Source: Streptococcus sp. HMSC072G04
Lineage (GTDB): Bacteria > Bacillota > Bacilli > Lactobacillales > Streptococcaceae
Direction of reading: 5' to 3'
Assembly: GCF_001813295.1 (NCBI RefSeq)
Contig: NZ_KV812007.1
Coordinates: 1 to 64,000 of the forward strand
Length of the DNA: 64,000 nucleotides
Under the pieces are notes generated by a model that saw nothing but the letters and a program-made list of their open reading frames with translations, was not told the DNA's origin and made no database searches. Positions 20,734 to 29,002 of this stretch are shown one piece after another (positions within the stretch are counted from its first letter, which is position 1; every line of letters begins with the position of its first letter). A program made the position numbers and the translations under genes.

Positions 20734-21048
20734 TTATTCTTTTATCATGTCGTCAGCATGTAAAAGGTAATTTGTAAAACCACGAGTGCCGATTTTGTAG
20801 CCCTCTGCGGTAATACGTGGATTGACTAACTTCACACGTTCCTCAAAGCCGAAATGTTTTTCGCCAGCTTCAGCAGGAAGCACCACCACAATATCATCTG
20901 CTCTTTGAACATCAGAATAGAGATTATAGCTTCTTGATAAGACAGTTAGCCGTCCGTTGATTCTTCGCTGAACGACTTTATCCTCGCCAGCAAATTCTAA
21001 ATTGCCGAATGTTTTTTCCATGTTGGGAATCACAAATTTAAGTTCCAT
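20734..21048 (-). CDS. orf23: Tn916 Orf23, DUF961 (YdcO/YdcP-like) protein
   Basis: 104 residues, first sizeable gene of the transfer operon. Contains DDIVVVLPAEAGEKHFGFEERVKLVNPR, parallel to the Orf22 segment. No catalytic motif. Good ribosome site (GAAAGGATAGG). Likely role in replication or processing of the excised circle, by analogy only. Confidence 0.9.
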   Translation of the reverse strand: MELKFVIPNMEKTFGNLEFAGEDKVVQRRINGRLTVLSRSYNLYSDVQRADDIVVVLPAEAGEKHFGFEERVKLVNPRITAEGYKIGTRGFTNYLLHADDMIKE

Positions 21049-21070
21049 ATTTTTACCTATCCTTTCTTTT

Positions 21071-21145
21071 TTATTGGCTGAATGAATGTTTGATGGTCTT
21101 AAAGAGTGGGGAACGACCTTTTGATTCTTGATTTTTTGTTTTCAT
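21071..21145 (-). CDS. Short leader ORF (orf24 position), 24 residues
   Basis: A frame MKTKNQESKGRSPLFK... ending HSFSQ and TAA, preceded by GGAAG, precedes orf23 by 22 bases. Basic and hydrophilic. It sits where orf24 of Tn916 is expected; I am not sure it is the annotated orf24. Confidence 0.45.
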   Translation of the reverse strand: MKTKNQESKGRSPLFKTIKHSFSQ

Positions 21146-21178
21146 AAGTTCACTTCCTTTCAAAATCGGGTAAAAAAA

Positions 21179-21204
21179 TAGACACCTCATTTTTTGAAGT
21201 GTCT
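21179..21204. terminator. Hairpin near the int-distal end of the element
   Basis: TAGACAC / GTGTCTA arms around a 12-base loop with T-rich sequence. It could insulate the transfer operon from chromosomal transcription, or act after circularisation when read-through from int arrives. Confidence 0.5.
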
Positions 21205-21289
21205 ACCTATTAAATATTCAAATTTTATTGGAAGTATCTTTATATCTTCACTTTTCAAGGATAAATCGTCGTATCAAAGCTCATTCATA

Positions 21290-21384
21290 AGTAGTAAATT
21301 AGTAGTAAATTGAGTGGTTTTGACCTTGATAAAGTGTGATAAGTCCAGTTTTTATGCGGATAACTAGATTTTTATGCTATTTTT
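21290..21384. other. int-distal end of the Tn916-like element
   Basis: Direct repeats AGTAGTAAATT (about 21291-21313) fit the arm-type DR sites bound by the integrase N-terminal domain, and TTTTTATGCTATTTTT ends the element. The next six bases, AGGCAT, are read as the coupling sequence, before a seven-A run of the chromosome. Confidence 0.75.
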
Positions 21385-21390
21385 AGGCAT

Positions 21391-21442
21391 AAAAAAAGTG
21401 GGAAAGAAAAAGTTTTTATACTTATCCTTTTCCACTTTTTTA
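21391..21442 (-). terminator. Terminator of the XRE gene, split by the Tn916 insertion
   Basis: AAAAAGTGGGAAAG (21393-21406) pairs with CTTTTCCACTTTTT (21427-21440). Read on the minus strand it is a stem followed by seven T. The T-run abuts the transposon end, so the element landed in the terminator tail. The stop codon of the XRE gene lies in the first arm. Confidence 0.7.
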
Positions 21443-21766
21443 TTTTGTCTCGTTTATAATTGTGTTAATAGCTGAAATGACTTTATTTTGTTTGTATTCT
21501 GGTAAAGATTTGATAGTGTCGATAAGCTGTGCTAAGTCAGTGCTTTCTTCTTTAAGTGTTAAATCAAAAAAAGTTTGTAGATCAACATTTAACGCTTCTA
21601 TAATTTTCTCAAGCGTACTAATTTTTATATTGGGTTCTAAATTTTCCAGCTTATAGGCATAATTGGTACCAAGATCTGCTTTTTCTTCTAGTTGTTCCTG
21701 TGTCATTCCTGACTGAATCCGCAAAATCCGTATTCTTTTGCTTATATACTTTTGTAATTCTGACAT
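21440..21766 (-). CDS. XRE-family transcriptional regulator, 108 residues
   Basis: Residues about 10-65 form a Cro/C1-type helix-turn-helix (IRILRIQSGMTQEQLEEKADL). The C-terminal 40 residues are helical and may dimerise. It is divergent from the large surface protein gene starting at 21927, with a 160-base shared promoter region, so it is a candidate regulator of that gene. Not part of Tn916. Specific target unknown. Confidence 0.85.
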   Translation of the reverse strand: MSELQKYISKRIRILRIQSGMTQEQLEEKADLGTNYAYKLENLEPNIKISTLEKIIEALNVDLQTFFDLTLKEESTDLAQLIDTIKSLPEYKQNKVISAINTIINETK

Positions 21767-21926
21767 TGCTCACCTCGTAAGACTATTCTACAGTCTTAGA
21801 AGGTTAGATTCTAGTTCTTAAAAGGTTGGATACAACTTTACAAAGTTGCCAAAATATAGTATAATTCGGGTGTTTATAATTATATAGTGATAATTTGCTC
21901 AATACTCTATCATAAAGGTGGGAATT

Positions 21927-24900
21927 ATGAAAAAGAAAACGATCAAAGCAACTGTATCTGCTGTATCAATAGCTACAGCTTTTGCGGGAATTTCTGTTGT
22001 ACAAGCGGATGAAGTAACTGCAACTCAACCTAATGAGTCAACTTTAAGTGTTGAATCGGCGTCTCCTTCGTCTACAAATATAAAACAAGTAGACGGGGTA
22101 TTTGTCCATAATGGAGTTGCAACCGTAACGAAAACGCCAACTTCTGAAGTTGTAGAAGAAGCTAGAACGATCAAGAAAGAAACGGATCAATCGGTTTCAA
22201 ATCAAGAAAGTGCTTTAGAAAACGCTAAGACTTCGGAAACAGTTGCTGCATCAAAAGTTTCCGATGCAAATATTGAATTAAAGAATGCTGAGGCGAATAA
22301 AGAATTAGCTACGCCTGAAAAAATTGAAAAAACGAAGAATGAAATATCAGAAGTAAAAGCTAATATTGAGAAAAAGGAAACATCACTAAAAGATGCATCT
22401 GATAAAGTTCTAGAAGCTGAGAAAGAACGTAATCAGCAATCAGAGGTTATTAAAAAAGATCAAGAAAAAATTTCAGAGCAAGAAAAGAAAGTTTCGACAG
22501 CTGAGGAAGCAGTAGCAACTGCACAAAAAAATCTTGATGGTACTGGAGCATCGGAAATCATTGCTGAAAGAGACAAAGCAAAAAGTGATGTAGCGGAAAA
22601 AGAATCAGCAGAAGAAGCAGCGAAAAAGGCTTTGGAAACTGCCATTAACGAAGACAAAAATAAAGCTGAAGAACTCCGTAAAGCTTCTGCTGATGAAAAA
22701 ATGCAACATAGTGCTAGTCAAGTATCTGCTAAACAACTAGCAGATGCGAAAAAGGTTGCAGAAGAAGCAGCAAATGCATTAGTGAAGGCACAAAAAGAGA
22801 AAGAAACTGCCCAGAAGGTTCTAGACGGTACTGGTGTTGAAGAAATTGTAGCAGAACGTGATGCTGCTAAGGAGAATTTAGATGCTAAAACAGCAACTGA
22901 AAATACAGCTAAACAAGAACTCGATCGTGCCAAAGAAGCGGATGATAAAAAAGCTACTGCATTAAAAAATGCAAAATCAGTTGAAGCAGATCAAATAAAG
23001 AAAAGCCAAGAAACGGCAGCAAATTTGTCATCTGCTGAGGAAAAACAAAAACAAGCACAAGAGAATCTAAAGAAAGCTAAAGAAAATAAGGTTTCAGCGC
23101 AAAGTAATCTTGATGCTTCTGAATCACAACTTGCCCAAACAATCGCAAATCGTGATAGCAAAGCAAATGATTTAGCAAATAAACAAAATAGTAAGATTAG
23201 TGCAGAAGAAGAGCTAAAAACAGCTAAAGAAAATGATGCTAAAAAAGCTTCGGAAATTTCTGCTTTAACTACCAAGAAAAACCAAGAAGAGGCAAAAGTA
23301 AATGAAACTTCAAATGAGCTAGCGAGTGCTACATCAGCAGCTCAGGAAGCAAAAGAGAATAAAGAGAAAGCTGATCAAGCAGTTGAAATGCTGAATAAAC
23401 AAATTGCAGCAATTAAAAATCTCACTATTCCTCAATTGCCTCAAGATGTCATTGATGCTTACAAGACTTATCTTGCCGATAACTCTGATGCAAATAAAAA
23501 TGCATTAAACGATGTTATTCAAAAATGGTTCACAGGTAGTAAGTATGATTTTGGTACTCCAGAGACGGAATATTCTCCTGAACACCAAAATATTGTTATC
23601 AAAGGTTGGCCAAATAAGGATATTGTTTTGCCTATCGATGACTCTGAAGTCGATTTGGATAATCTTACAGATAAACAGATTGAAGCTTTGAGTCAATATT
23701 ATGTGCTTCTCGCAAACAATCTGCAAGACCAAGTCTGGGGAAGCCATGATTTTATAGTTACTAAAGAATCTGTTCAAGGTGTTAAAAATATCGCAAAAGC
23801 CTATGCTGAAGAAAATAAACCATTTGGTACAAGTCATAGTGTGACAGCTCTTGCAAAAGATGGATTGGATTCAATCGCTTGGGCTGGCGAAAATATGAGC
23901 TTCAATAATACATTACTAGGTTTTAGTGCTTATTATTCAGAAGCAAAAGAAACACGAAAAGCTACAATGTCCCAATTGTATCGCGAGGTATATGATGCTG
24001 TAATTAGCTTTATGGCAAATGATGTACATGCATATTTTGGACATATGAGATTAATGATAGGAGAAAAAGCTCCTTCAAATATACAAGCAGTAGGGGTAGC
24101 AAATAGTCTAACACCTAGTGGTGTTGGTCGAATGCATTTTATTAAATTCAAAGGTCAATCTAGCCATTTCGATTACATTAAAGATGAACAAACAGGTGAG
24201 TATCACTCTAAGTTCATCGACGATTATTATGATAAAGGGATTGCCAAACCTCTAGCTACTCCATTTGATACTTCAAAAATGGAAGATGAGTTATCAGTTG
24301 CAAAAGCTAAACAGACTGCAGCAAATACGGCAAATGATTCTGCACAGAATCGTTTGGAAAAAGCTAAATCAGAAAATGATTCAAGTACAAAAGCTCTCAA
24401 AGAAACGACAGCAAAATTAGATGCTTTGAAAGCTACTCCTGACCAAACACCTGCAGCTACTACTAAATTTGAAATCGCTACACAAAATTATAATGAAGCA
24501 CAAATCCAATTTAATAAAGCTCAAGATGCACTCGATCAATTAAATGCTGATATTCAAAGCAAGCGTCAAGCTTTAGCAAATGCAAAAGACAATTTAGACC
24601 AGGCTACAACAGCAGAAGTAAAAGCTAAATCTGATCTTGAAAAAGCAAAACTAGAAAATCAAAATGCGAATCAAAATCTGAAACAAACTCAAAAACTTGT
24701 AGCAGAATTAATGTCAGTTCCTGATCAAACTCCAAGTGCACAAAAGAAATACGACAATGCGAAACAACTAAAAGAAGAAGCTGAAACAAGATATATCAAA
24801 GCTCAAACAGCTCTGGATAACTTAAATGCAGACCTTCAAGTTAAGCAAAAAGCATTAGAAACTGCAAAAGAGCAGCTTGAAAAAGCAAAAGCAACAGATA

Positions 24901-25766
24901 AGACTGCAAGAAACAATTTAGATGAAGCAACAAAAATTCATGAAAAACATTTGGCAGCCTTAAATGCTACACGTCAAACGATTGCAAGATTAAACTCAAT
25001 CTCAGATAAGACACCTCTTGCACAAAAGAATCTAGATGAAGCTTCTCAACAATTGATTGCTGCCAAAACTCGTTATACAAAAGCACAATCAGCAGTTGAA
25101 AATCTAAATGCAGATATTCAAACAAAACAAAAAGTTTTAGCAGAGGCGCGTGCAGAATTGGATAAAGAACTTAAAGTTCTTTCAGAACTTAAAGCTGAAA
25201 AAGCTAAGGACGAAGCAGAACTCAGAAACCGTCAGAATAAAGTTGAAGAGTTAAAAGCTAAAGAAAGTCAAATTAAGGATGCAATGTCTAAATTAAAGAC
25301 TAACTTAGTTGCTTTAGAAACACTTTTGGATCATTTTGAAAATGCTGATGCATATTTGAAGAAAGCAAAAGATGCATATGACAATGCAGTTGAAGAGCAT
25401 CGTTTAGCACTTGAGAATGTAGTAAGAGAGGAAGCTAAACTTAAAACACTTTTACAAGATCAATTGGATGCAACTGCACAATATGAAGCAGTTAGGGAAG
25501 CCTATTTAAATACTCGTACAAGACAAAGCGAAGTCTTTAACGATAAAGTAGATCACAAGATGATTTCTCTGAATCCTACGTTAGAAAAGAGTATACCAGA
25601 AAATACTTTTAACGAACGAGTATATAGCTATGCTGGAAATCAAGCTAAATATGCTGCAAATAGAGCCTTGCCTAATACAAGTTCAATTGAGAATTGGTTA
25701 GTATTTGCAATGGGAATTGTTCTTTGTAGTTTTGGTATTTCAGTATCACGGAAACATCGTAATTAA
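21927..25766 (+). CDS. Cell-wall-anchored surface protein with SEC10/PgrA-type domain
   Basis: Start at ATG 21927 (AAAGGTGGG ribosome site); an in-frame GTG nine bases upstream lies within that site. 1279 residues: signal peptide to about residue 30 (VVQA/DEV), long Ala/Lys/Glu coiled coil with LDGTG..EI.AERD repeats, a globular SEC10/PgrA surface-exclusion-like domain about residues 520-760 (WGSHDFIVT, VYDAVISFMANDVHAYFGH), three exact-length 94-residue coiled-coil repeats, and a C-terminal sorting signal. The sorting motif reads LPNTS instead of LPxTG, followed by a hydrophobic stretch and SRKHRN. Related domains inhibit redundant plasmid mating or bind host surfaces; which applies here is unknown. 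Confidence 0.9.
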   Translation: MKKKTIKATVSAVSIATAFAGISVVQADEVTATQPNESTLSVESASPSSTNIKQVDGVFVHNGVATVTKTPTSEVVEEARTIKKETDQSVSNQESALENAKTSETVAASKVSDANIELKNAEANKELATPEKIEKTKNEISEVKANIEKKETSLKDASDKVLEAEKERNQQSEVIKKDQEKISEQEKKVSTAEEAVATAQKNLDGTGASEIIAERDKAKSDVAEKESAEEAAKKALETAINEDKNKAEELRKASADEKMQHSASQVSAKQLADAKKVAEEAANALVKAQKEKETAQKVLDGTGVEEIVAERDAAKENLDAKTATENTAKQELDRAKEADDKKATALKNAKSVEADQIKKSQETAANLSSAEEKQKQAQENLKKAKENKVSAQSNLDASESQLAQTIANRDSKANDLANKQNSKISAEEELKTAKENDAKKASEISALTTKKNQEEAKVNETSNELASATSAAQEAKENKEKADQAVEMLNKQIAAIKNLTIPQLPQDVIDAYKTYLADNSDANKNALNDVIQKWFTGSKYDFGTPETEYSPEHQNIVIKGWPNKDIVLPIDDSEVDLDNLTDKQIEALSQYYVLLANNLQDQVWGSHDFIVTKESVQGVKNIAKAYAEENKPFGTSHSVTALAKDGLDSIAWAGENMSFNNTLLGFSAYYSEAKETRKATMSQLYREVYDAVISFMANDVHAYFGHMRLMIGEKAPSNIQAVGVANSLTPSGVGRMHFIKFKGQSSHFDYIKDEQTGEYHSKFIDDYYDKGIAKPLATPFDTSKMEDELSVAKAKQTAANTANDSAQNRLEKAKSENDSSTKALKETTAKLDALKATPDQTPAATTKFEIATQNYNEAQIQFNKAQDALDQLNADIQSKRQALANAKDNLDQATTAEVKAKSDLEKAKLENQNANQNLKQTQKLVAELMSVPDQTPSAQKKYDNAKQLKEEAETRYIKAQTALDNLNADLQVKQKALETAKEQLEKAKATDKTARNNLDEATKIHEKHLAALNATRQTIARLNSISDKTPLAQKNLDEASQQLIAAKTRYTKAQSAVENLNADIQTKQKVLAEARAELDKELKVLSELKAEKAKDEAELRNRQNKVEELKAKESQIKDAMSKLKTNLVALETLLDHFENADAYLKKAKDAYDNAVEEHRLALENVVREEAKLKTLLQDQLDATAQYEAVREAYLNTRTRQSEVFNDKVDHKMISLNPTLEKSIPENTFNERVYSYAGNQAKYAANRALPNTSSIENWLVFAMGIVLCSFGISVSRKHRN
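24438..25283 (+). repeat. Three 282-bp (94-residue) tandem coding repeats
   Basis: The motifs PDQTP (24438), PDQTP (24720) and SDKTP (25002) are spaced exactly 282 bases. Each is followed by AxxK(F/Y)(E/D), a YxKAQ(D/T/S)A segment and LNAD(I/L)Q. The exact spacing points to unit duplication and possible length variation by recombination. Confidence 0.8.
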
Positions 25767-25907
25767 TAAAGGTAGTTAAGTATTTCTTATTGTAGTAGTG
25801 AATAAAAGTTTATCATTCAAAATTTGATTTTTTACTAATGATTTTAGTGAAACTAGGTATATGAAAAAAATAATAAATATCTTTAGATATTTATAGGAGG
25901 AAAAATA

Positions 25908-26279
25908 ATGAAAAAAATTATTGCTTTAGTTGTTTTAGTACTTGCGGTTGCCGGTGGGGTATTCTTTTTCTTGAATCAAAATTCAGGACCAGAGAAGCAA
26001 ATTATTGGTACTTGGTATGATAGTAAACACGATTCAACTATCGTTTTCAATAGCGATAAAACACTAGAAGTAACAAATAATAAAGACGAATCTAGAGATG
26101 GTACTTGGAAAATTGCTGGGAAATACGTCAAATTAAAGGTTTCTAGTGCAGCGAGTGCTAAAGCTGAATTACCTGGAAAAGATGAAAAAGAAGTAAAATA
26201 TTTAAAGATTCAATTTAATTCAATTGAAACTGTTAACAGTGATTTTCGAGTGGCAGACGGAACTTTTGAAAAACAGTAA
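25908..26279 (+). CDS. Small membrane-anchored or secreted protein, 123 residues
   Basis: One N-terminal hydrophobic segment (residues 4-22) without lipobox cysteine, then a soluble region with IIGTWYDSKHDSTIVFNSDKT and DGTWKIAGKYVKL, the two-strand GTW pattern of lipocalin-like or DUF5640-type small domains. Strong GGAGG ribosome site. It follows the surface protein by 141 bases on the same strand. No function is recognised. Confidence 0.75.
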   Translation: MKKIIALVVLVLAVAGGVFFFLNQNSGPEKQIIGTWYDSKHDSTIVFNSDKTLEVTNNKDESRDGTWKIAGKYVKLKVSSAASAKAELPGKDEKEVKYLKIQFNSIETVNSDFRVADGTFEKQ

Positions 26280-26486
26280 TATAATTTAAGTATCTATCTT
26301 AAATATAGTTAGAAGATAAATAATAAAAGGATTTGGAATTAATGTTATTGTTAACATGATTCTAAGTCTTTTTTATTGAGATTTTATCAAATGATAAATT
26401 GTAAAATATAGTGCAACAAAAAAACTCATAGCGTTTCATTGGTGTAAACTGTAAGTAACCGCACAAACAGAACCCGAGGAAAAACT
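26280..26486. other. Intergenic stretch with IS30-type left end
   Basis: An imperfect stem (AAGGATTTGGAAT / ATTCTAAGTCTTTTTT) probably ends the preceding gene. From about 26400 the sequence (ATAGTGCAACAAAAAAACTC) looks like the left end of an IS30-family element leading to its transposase start. Confidence 0.5.
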
Positions 26487-27251
26487 ATGAGCTACTCCCA
26501 TCTTACCATAACCGACCGAATAAAGATAGAAACTTACTTGGATTTAGGTTTAAAATCTTGCCAAATTGCAAGTAAACTTGACTTTCATAAGTCTACCATT
26601 TCAAGAGAGTTAAGACGATGCCAAAATGGTTACTACGCCGTCTTAGCACAGGAACAGTACGACCACAGGGCTAAGCAAAAGGGTCGGAAGTCTTGTTTGA
26701 CACCAAAGTTGAAAAAGGAAATTGAGAAGGGGTTAAAAGCCTCTTGGTCACCTGAACAGATTTGTGGTCGCTATCAGCTTGAACAAAAGCCAATGGTAGC
26801 TTTTAAAACCATCTATAACTGGCTCTATGCTGGTTTGATTGATCTGGATTTAAGCGTCCTGCGCCGAAAGGGAAAAAGTCGACAGCCCAAAGAAACACGT
26901 GGGACATTTAGGATTGGCACGTCGATTGCCAAACGTCCTAAAGAGGTCAGGAATCGTGAGACTTTTGGCCACTGGGAGCTCGATACTGTGGTGTCTTCCA
27001 GAGGTAAAAGCAAGGACTGTTTAGCGACCTTTCTAGAGAGAAAAACGCGCTTTTACTTAGCTTTCATTCCACTTTATACTCCTGAGATGAATCCGATTGA
27101 GCAAGTCTGGGCGGAGATTCGGAAGCGTGGGTTCGAGAAAAAGATGTTTAAAACTCTCAATGAAGTAATTGATAAGTTGCAAGAAGTGATTAGGAGCTTG
27201 CATTGGACAGTACTAAAATCTATTGTTCATAGAAGTTGGATTAGTTTTTGA
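26487..27251 (+). pseudogene. Hybrid IS30/IS630 transposase frame
   Basis: Residues 1 to about 193 are an IS30-family transposase N-terminal part: HTH (LTITDRIKIETYLDLG, HKSTISREL) and the first catalytic region (GHWELDTVVSS). From about residue 194 the sequence switches to a DDE_3/IS630 C terminus (FIPLYTPEMNPIEQVWAEIRK). The two are joined in frame, 254 residues total. IS30 catalytic residues after the first Asp and the IS630 N terminus are missing, so neither enzyme should work. Most likely two IS remnants fused by deletion. Confidence 0.8.
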
Positions 27252-27343
27252 TTTTAGGTGAGTATGAATAATTGAAAAATAAAAGTCATAATGTTATAAT
27301 TTGTGATATAAAGATAAATATTACATAGAATAGAGGTGGCCAT

Positions 27344-28216
27344 ATGGGGAAACTATTGGCGAGCCGAATGCGTAGTCGGAGAAAAGAACTGAATTTGTCT
27401 CAGGTTGAATTGGCTGCTGGTATCTGTGAACAGGCCCAAATCAGTAAAATTGAGCGAGATGCAGACTATAGTCCTGGCTCAGACTTAATATATGCCCTTG
27501 CAAAAAAGCTAAATGTATCAATGGACTACTTTTTTGACGAGGATATCCATGTCGAATCGGAGTTTTTGACTCAATTTCGTGCTGTATCTAAGAAATTCTT
27601 AGACTTACGAGATTATGATTCACTAAAATATATCTATGAGTTAGAAGCTGCGAAGACAGTAAAACTCCCTCTCTCCGATCAGTTATACCTTCAGTGGATA
27701 GAGGCTATTGTGTTGTTTAACCATGACCTTAAACAGAATGAAGCGATCAAAAAATTAGAAGCTATTTTGTCAAAATATAGCGAATATGATTGGGAATATT
27801 TGAATATCTCAAATAGTTTATTACACTTTTACTTTCAGACGGATGAACTCTCAAAATTTGAAGAAGTCTATAATCGCATGACCAATCTTTTTAAGAGTGT
27901 TAAGGTTCGGACAATTGATGAACTTGAAATTCTGATTAAATGTCGGTATAACTTTTGTCGGTATCTATGGTTAAACCAGCAAACAGAGAGAGCGATAAGT
28001 GAGACTTTTGAAACGATTGGTATTTGTCTCAAAAATAATAGTTTCTACTGTTTAGCTAATCTTTACTGTTTACTTGGGAATGTTAGTGAAGGTTTTGCCC
28101 ATAAAGATGCCGTTAAACAGTACTTTGTAACAGCGCAGCATGCATACCTGCTAGAGGGAAATGATAAGATGGCTTTAGACCTTGAGCGTTTTATCAATGA
28201 AACATTCCCAGCATAA
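27344..28216 (+). CDS. TprA/PlcR-type quorum-sensing regulator
   Basis: 290 residues: XRE helix-turn-helix at about 5-62 (RRKELNLSQVELAAGICEQAQISKIE) and a C-terminal array of TPR-like helices to the end, the RRNPP layout that binds short re-imported peptides. It resembles pneumococcal TprA in the opening MGxLLAxRxRxRRKELxLSQ and in length. It lies directly upstream of a short secreted-peptide gene and a bacteriocin operon on the same strand, the arrangement expected for peptide-controlled bacteriocin production. The cognate peptide is inferred, not shown. Confidence 0.85.
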   Translation: MGKLLASRMRSRRKELNLSQVELAAGICEQAQISKIERDADYSPGSDLIYALAKKLNVSMDYFFDEDIHVESEFLTQFRAVSKKFLDLRDYDSLKYIYELEAAKTVKLPLSDQLYLQWIEAIVLFNHDLKQNEAIKKLEAILSKYSEYDWEYLNISNSLLHFYFQTDELSKFEEVYNRMTNLFKSVKVRTIDELEILIKCRYNFCRYLWLNQQTERAISETFETIGICLKNNSFYCLANLYCLLGNVSEGFAHKDAVKQYFVTAQHAYLLEGNDKMALDLERFINETFPA

Positions 28217-28225
28217 TTGTTATAG

Positions 28226-28255
28226 ACAACTCAGTCTTTACTGTGTTGTTTTTTA
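28226..28255 (+). terminator. Terminator after the TprA-like gene
   Basis: ACAACTCAG / CTGTGTTGT with one mismatch, then six T. Separates the regulator transcript from the promoter at 28359. Confidence 0.6.
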
Positions 28256-28358
28256 TATGCATTTATTATAACATCTCTCATGAAACGAGTTATTTCTACG
28301 GTTAAAATAAACTTATTCATAATAAAAAAATAAAATAAAAAAATCTTTATAAATATAA

Positions 28359-28387
28359 TTGACAAATAATTTTCTGCGTGATAGAAT
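28359..28387 (+). promoter_or_regulatory. Promoter of the peptide gene
   Basis: TTGACA (28359-28364), 17-base spacer, TAGAAT (28382-28387). This is a near-consensus sigma-A promoter 33 bases before the peptide start. A strong core promoter suggests regulation by repression, as with TprA-type repressors. Confidence 0.75.
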
Positions 28388-28419
28388 ACAATCAAGGAAT
28401 ATGAAAGGGGTTGCAAGAT

Positions 28420-28557
28420 ATGAAGAAAGCAACTAAAAAGTTTGTTGTCGCAGTTTTATTAGCGGGTTTATTAGTTATTGTTGGTAAACCATCGATAAAT
28501 CCCGCTCCCGCCCCTTTAGGCTTTGATCCTGGAGAATTATATTCTGTAAAATTTTAA
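28420..28557 (+). CDS. Putative secreted signalling peptide (Phr-like), 45 residues
   Basis: Starts MKKATKKFVVAVLLAG with an AAAGGGG ribosome site nine bases upstream. A lysine-rich start, a hydrophobic core (residues 8-22) and a C-terminal part with PAPAPLGFDPGE and ending YSVKF give the layout of Phr/PapR-type pre-peptides, whose last residues are released and re-imported. It lies between the TprA-like gene and the bacteriocin. I do not recognise the sequence; the mature form is unknown. Confidence 0.7.
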   Translation: MKKATKKFVVAVLLAGLLVIVGKPSINPAPAPLGFDPGELYSVKF

Positions 28558-28702
28558 AATATGAATTGTACAATTTTATGAATAAGCTGGTAGTATTACC
28601 AGTTCAAAGAAAGGATAGTTGCCAATGTACTAAGTTGTCATAAGTTACTAAAAAAGAGTTGTAATTGTTAGTTTTAGTCAAAAATGAAATGGAGACTATG
28701 TT
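28558..28702 (+). promoter_or_regulatory. Regulatory region before the bacteriocin gene
   Basis: Two palindromes lie here: AATTGTACAATT (28564-28575) and CTGGTA/TACCAG (28587-28602). A weak promoter, TTGTCA (28635) and TGTAAT (28660) with a 19-base spacer, follows. They are candidate operators for the TprA-like protein; alternatively the operon is read through from 28359. Confidence 0.45.
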
Positions 28703-28996
28703 ATGAAGAAAAGAATTAAGAAGATTATTTCAACATCGTTACTTGCTCTTACCCTAGCTGGTGCAGGTGGTTCAATCGCTTCTGCCGCAACAGTTTATTA
28801 TAAAGGTTCTGCCGTTTATTGGAACTATGGTCGTACAGTAGGACTTTGGAGTTACTCACACGTTCAATCTGGTGTGTATGAACACGCAGCAAGTGCTAAC
28901 GGAGGTTTCTCAGGTTGGAAACGGCCAGGAATTGAAGCACGTGCATCTAGATATATTGGAAGTGGTACAGCACAATGTTACTGGAATTGTAGGTAA
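28703..28996 (+). CDS. Lactococcin 972-family bacteriocin precursor
   Basis: 97 residues: Sec signal peptide with cleavage likely at IASA/ATVYY (about residue 29), then a mature part of about 68 residues rich in Tyr, Trp, Ser and Gly (YWNYGRTVGLWSYSHVQSG, HAASANGG), typical of lactococcin 972. Lcn972 binds lipid II and blocks septum formation. The two genes downstream match the usual immunity/export partners of this family. Two cysteines at the end (CYWNC) could form a disulphide. Confidence 0.88.
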   Translation: MKKRIKKIISTSLLALTLAGAGGSIASAATVYYKGSAVYWNYGRTVGLWSYSHVQSGVYEHAASANGGFSGWKRPGIEARASRYIGSGTAQCYWNCR

Positions 28997-29002
28997 GCGC
29001 CT

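Noticed and set aside
24438-25283. Tandem 282-bp units as a CRISPR-like or non-coding repeat
   Set aside because: Units are in frame, diverged and code for regular coiled coil; no short identical repeats with spacers are present. I saw no CRISPR array anywhere in the window.
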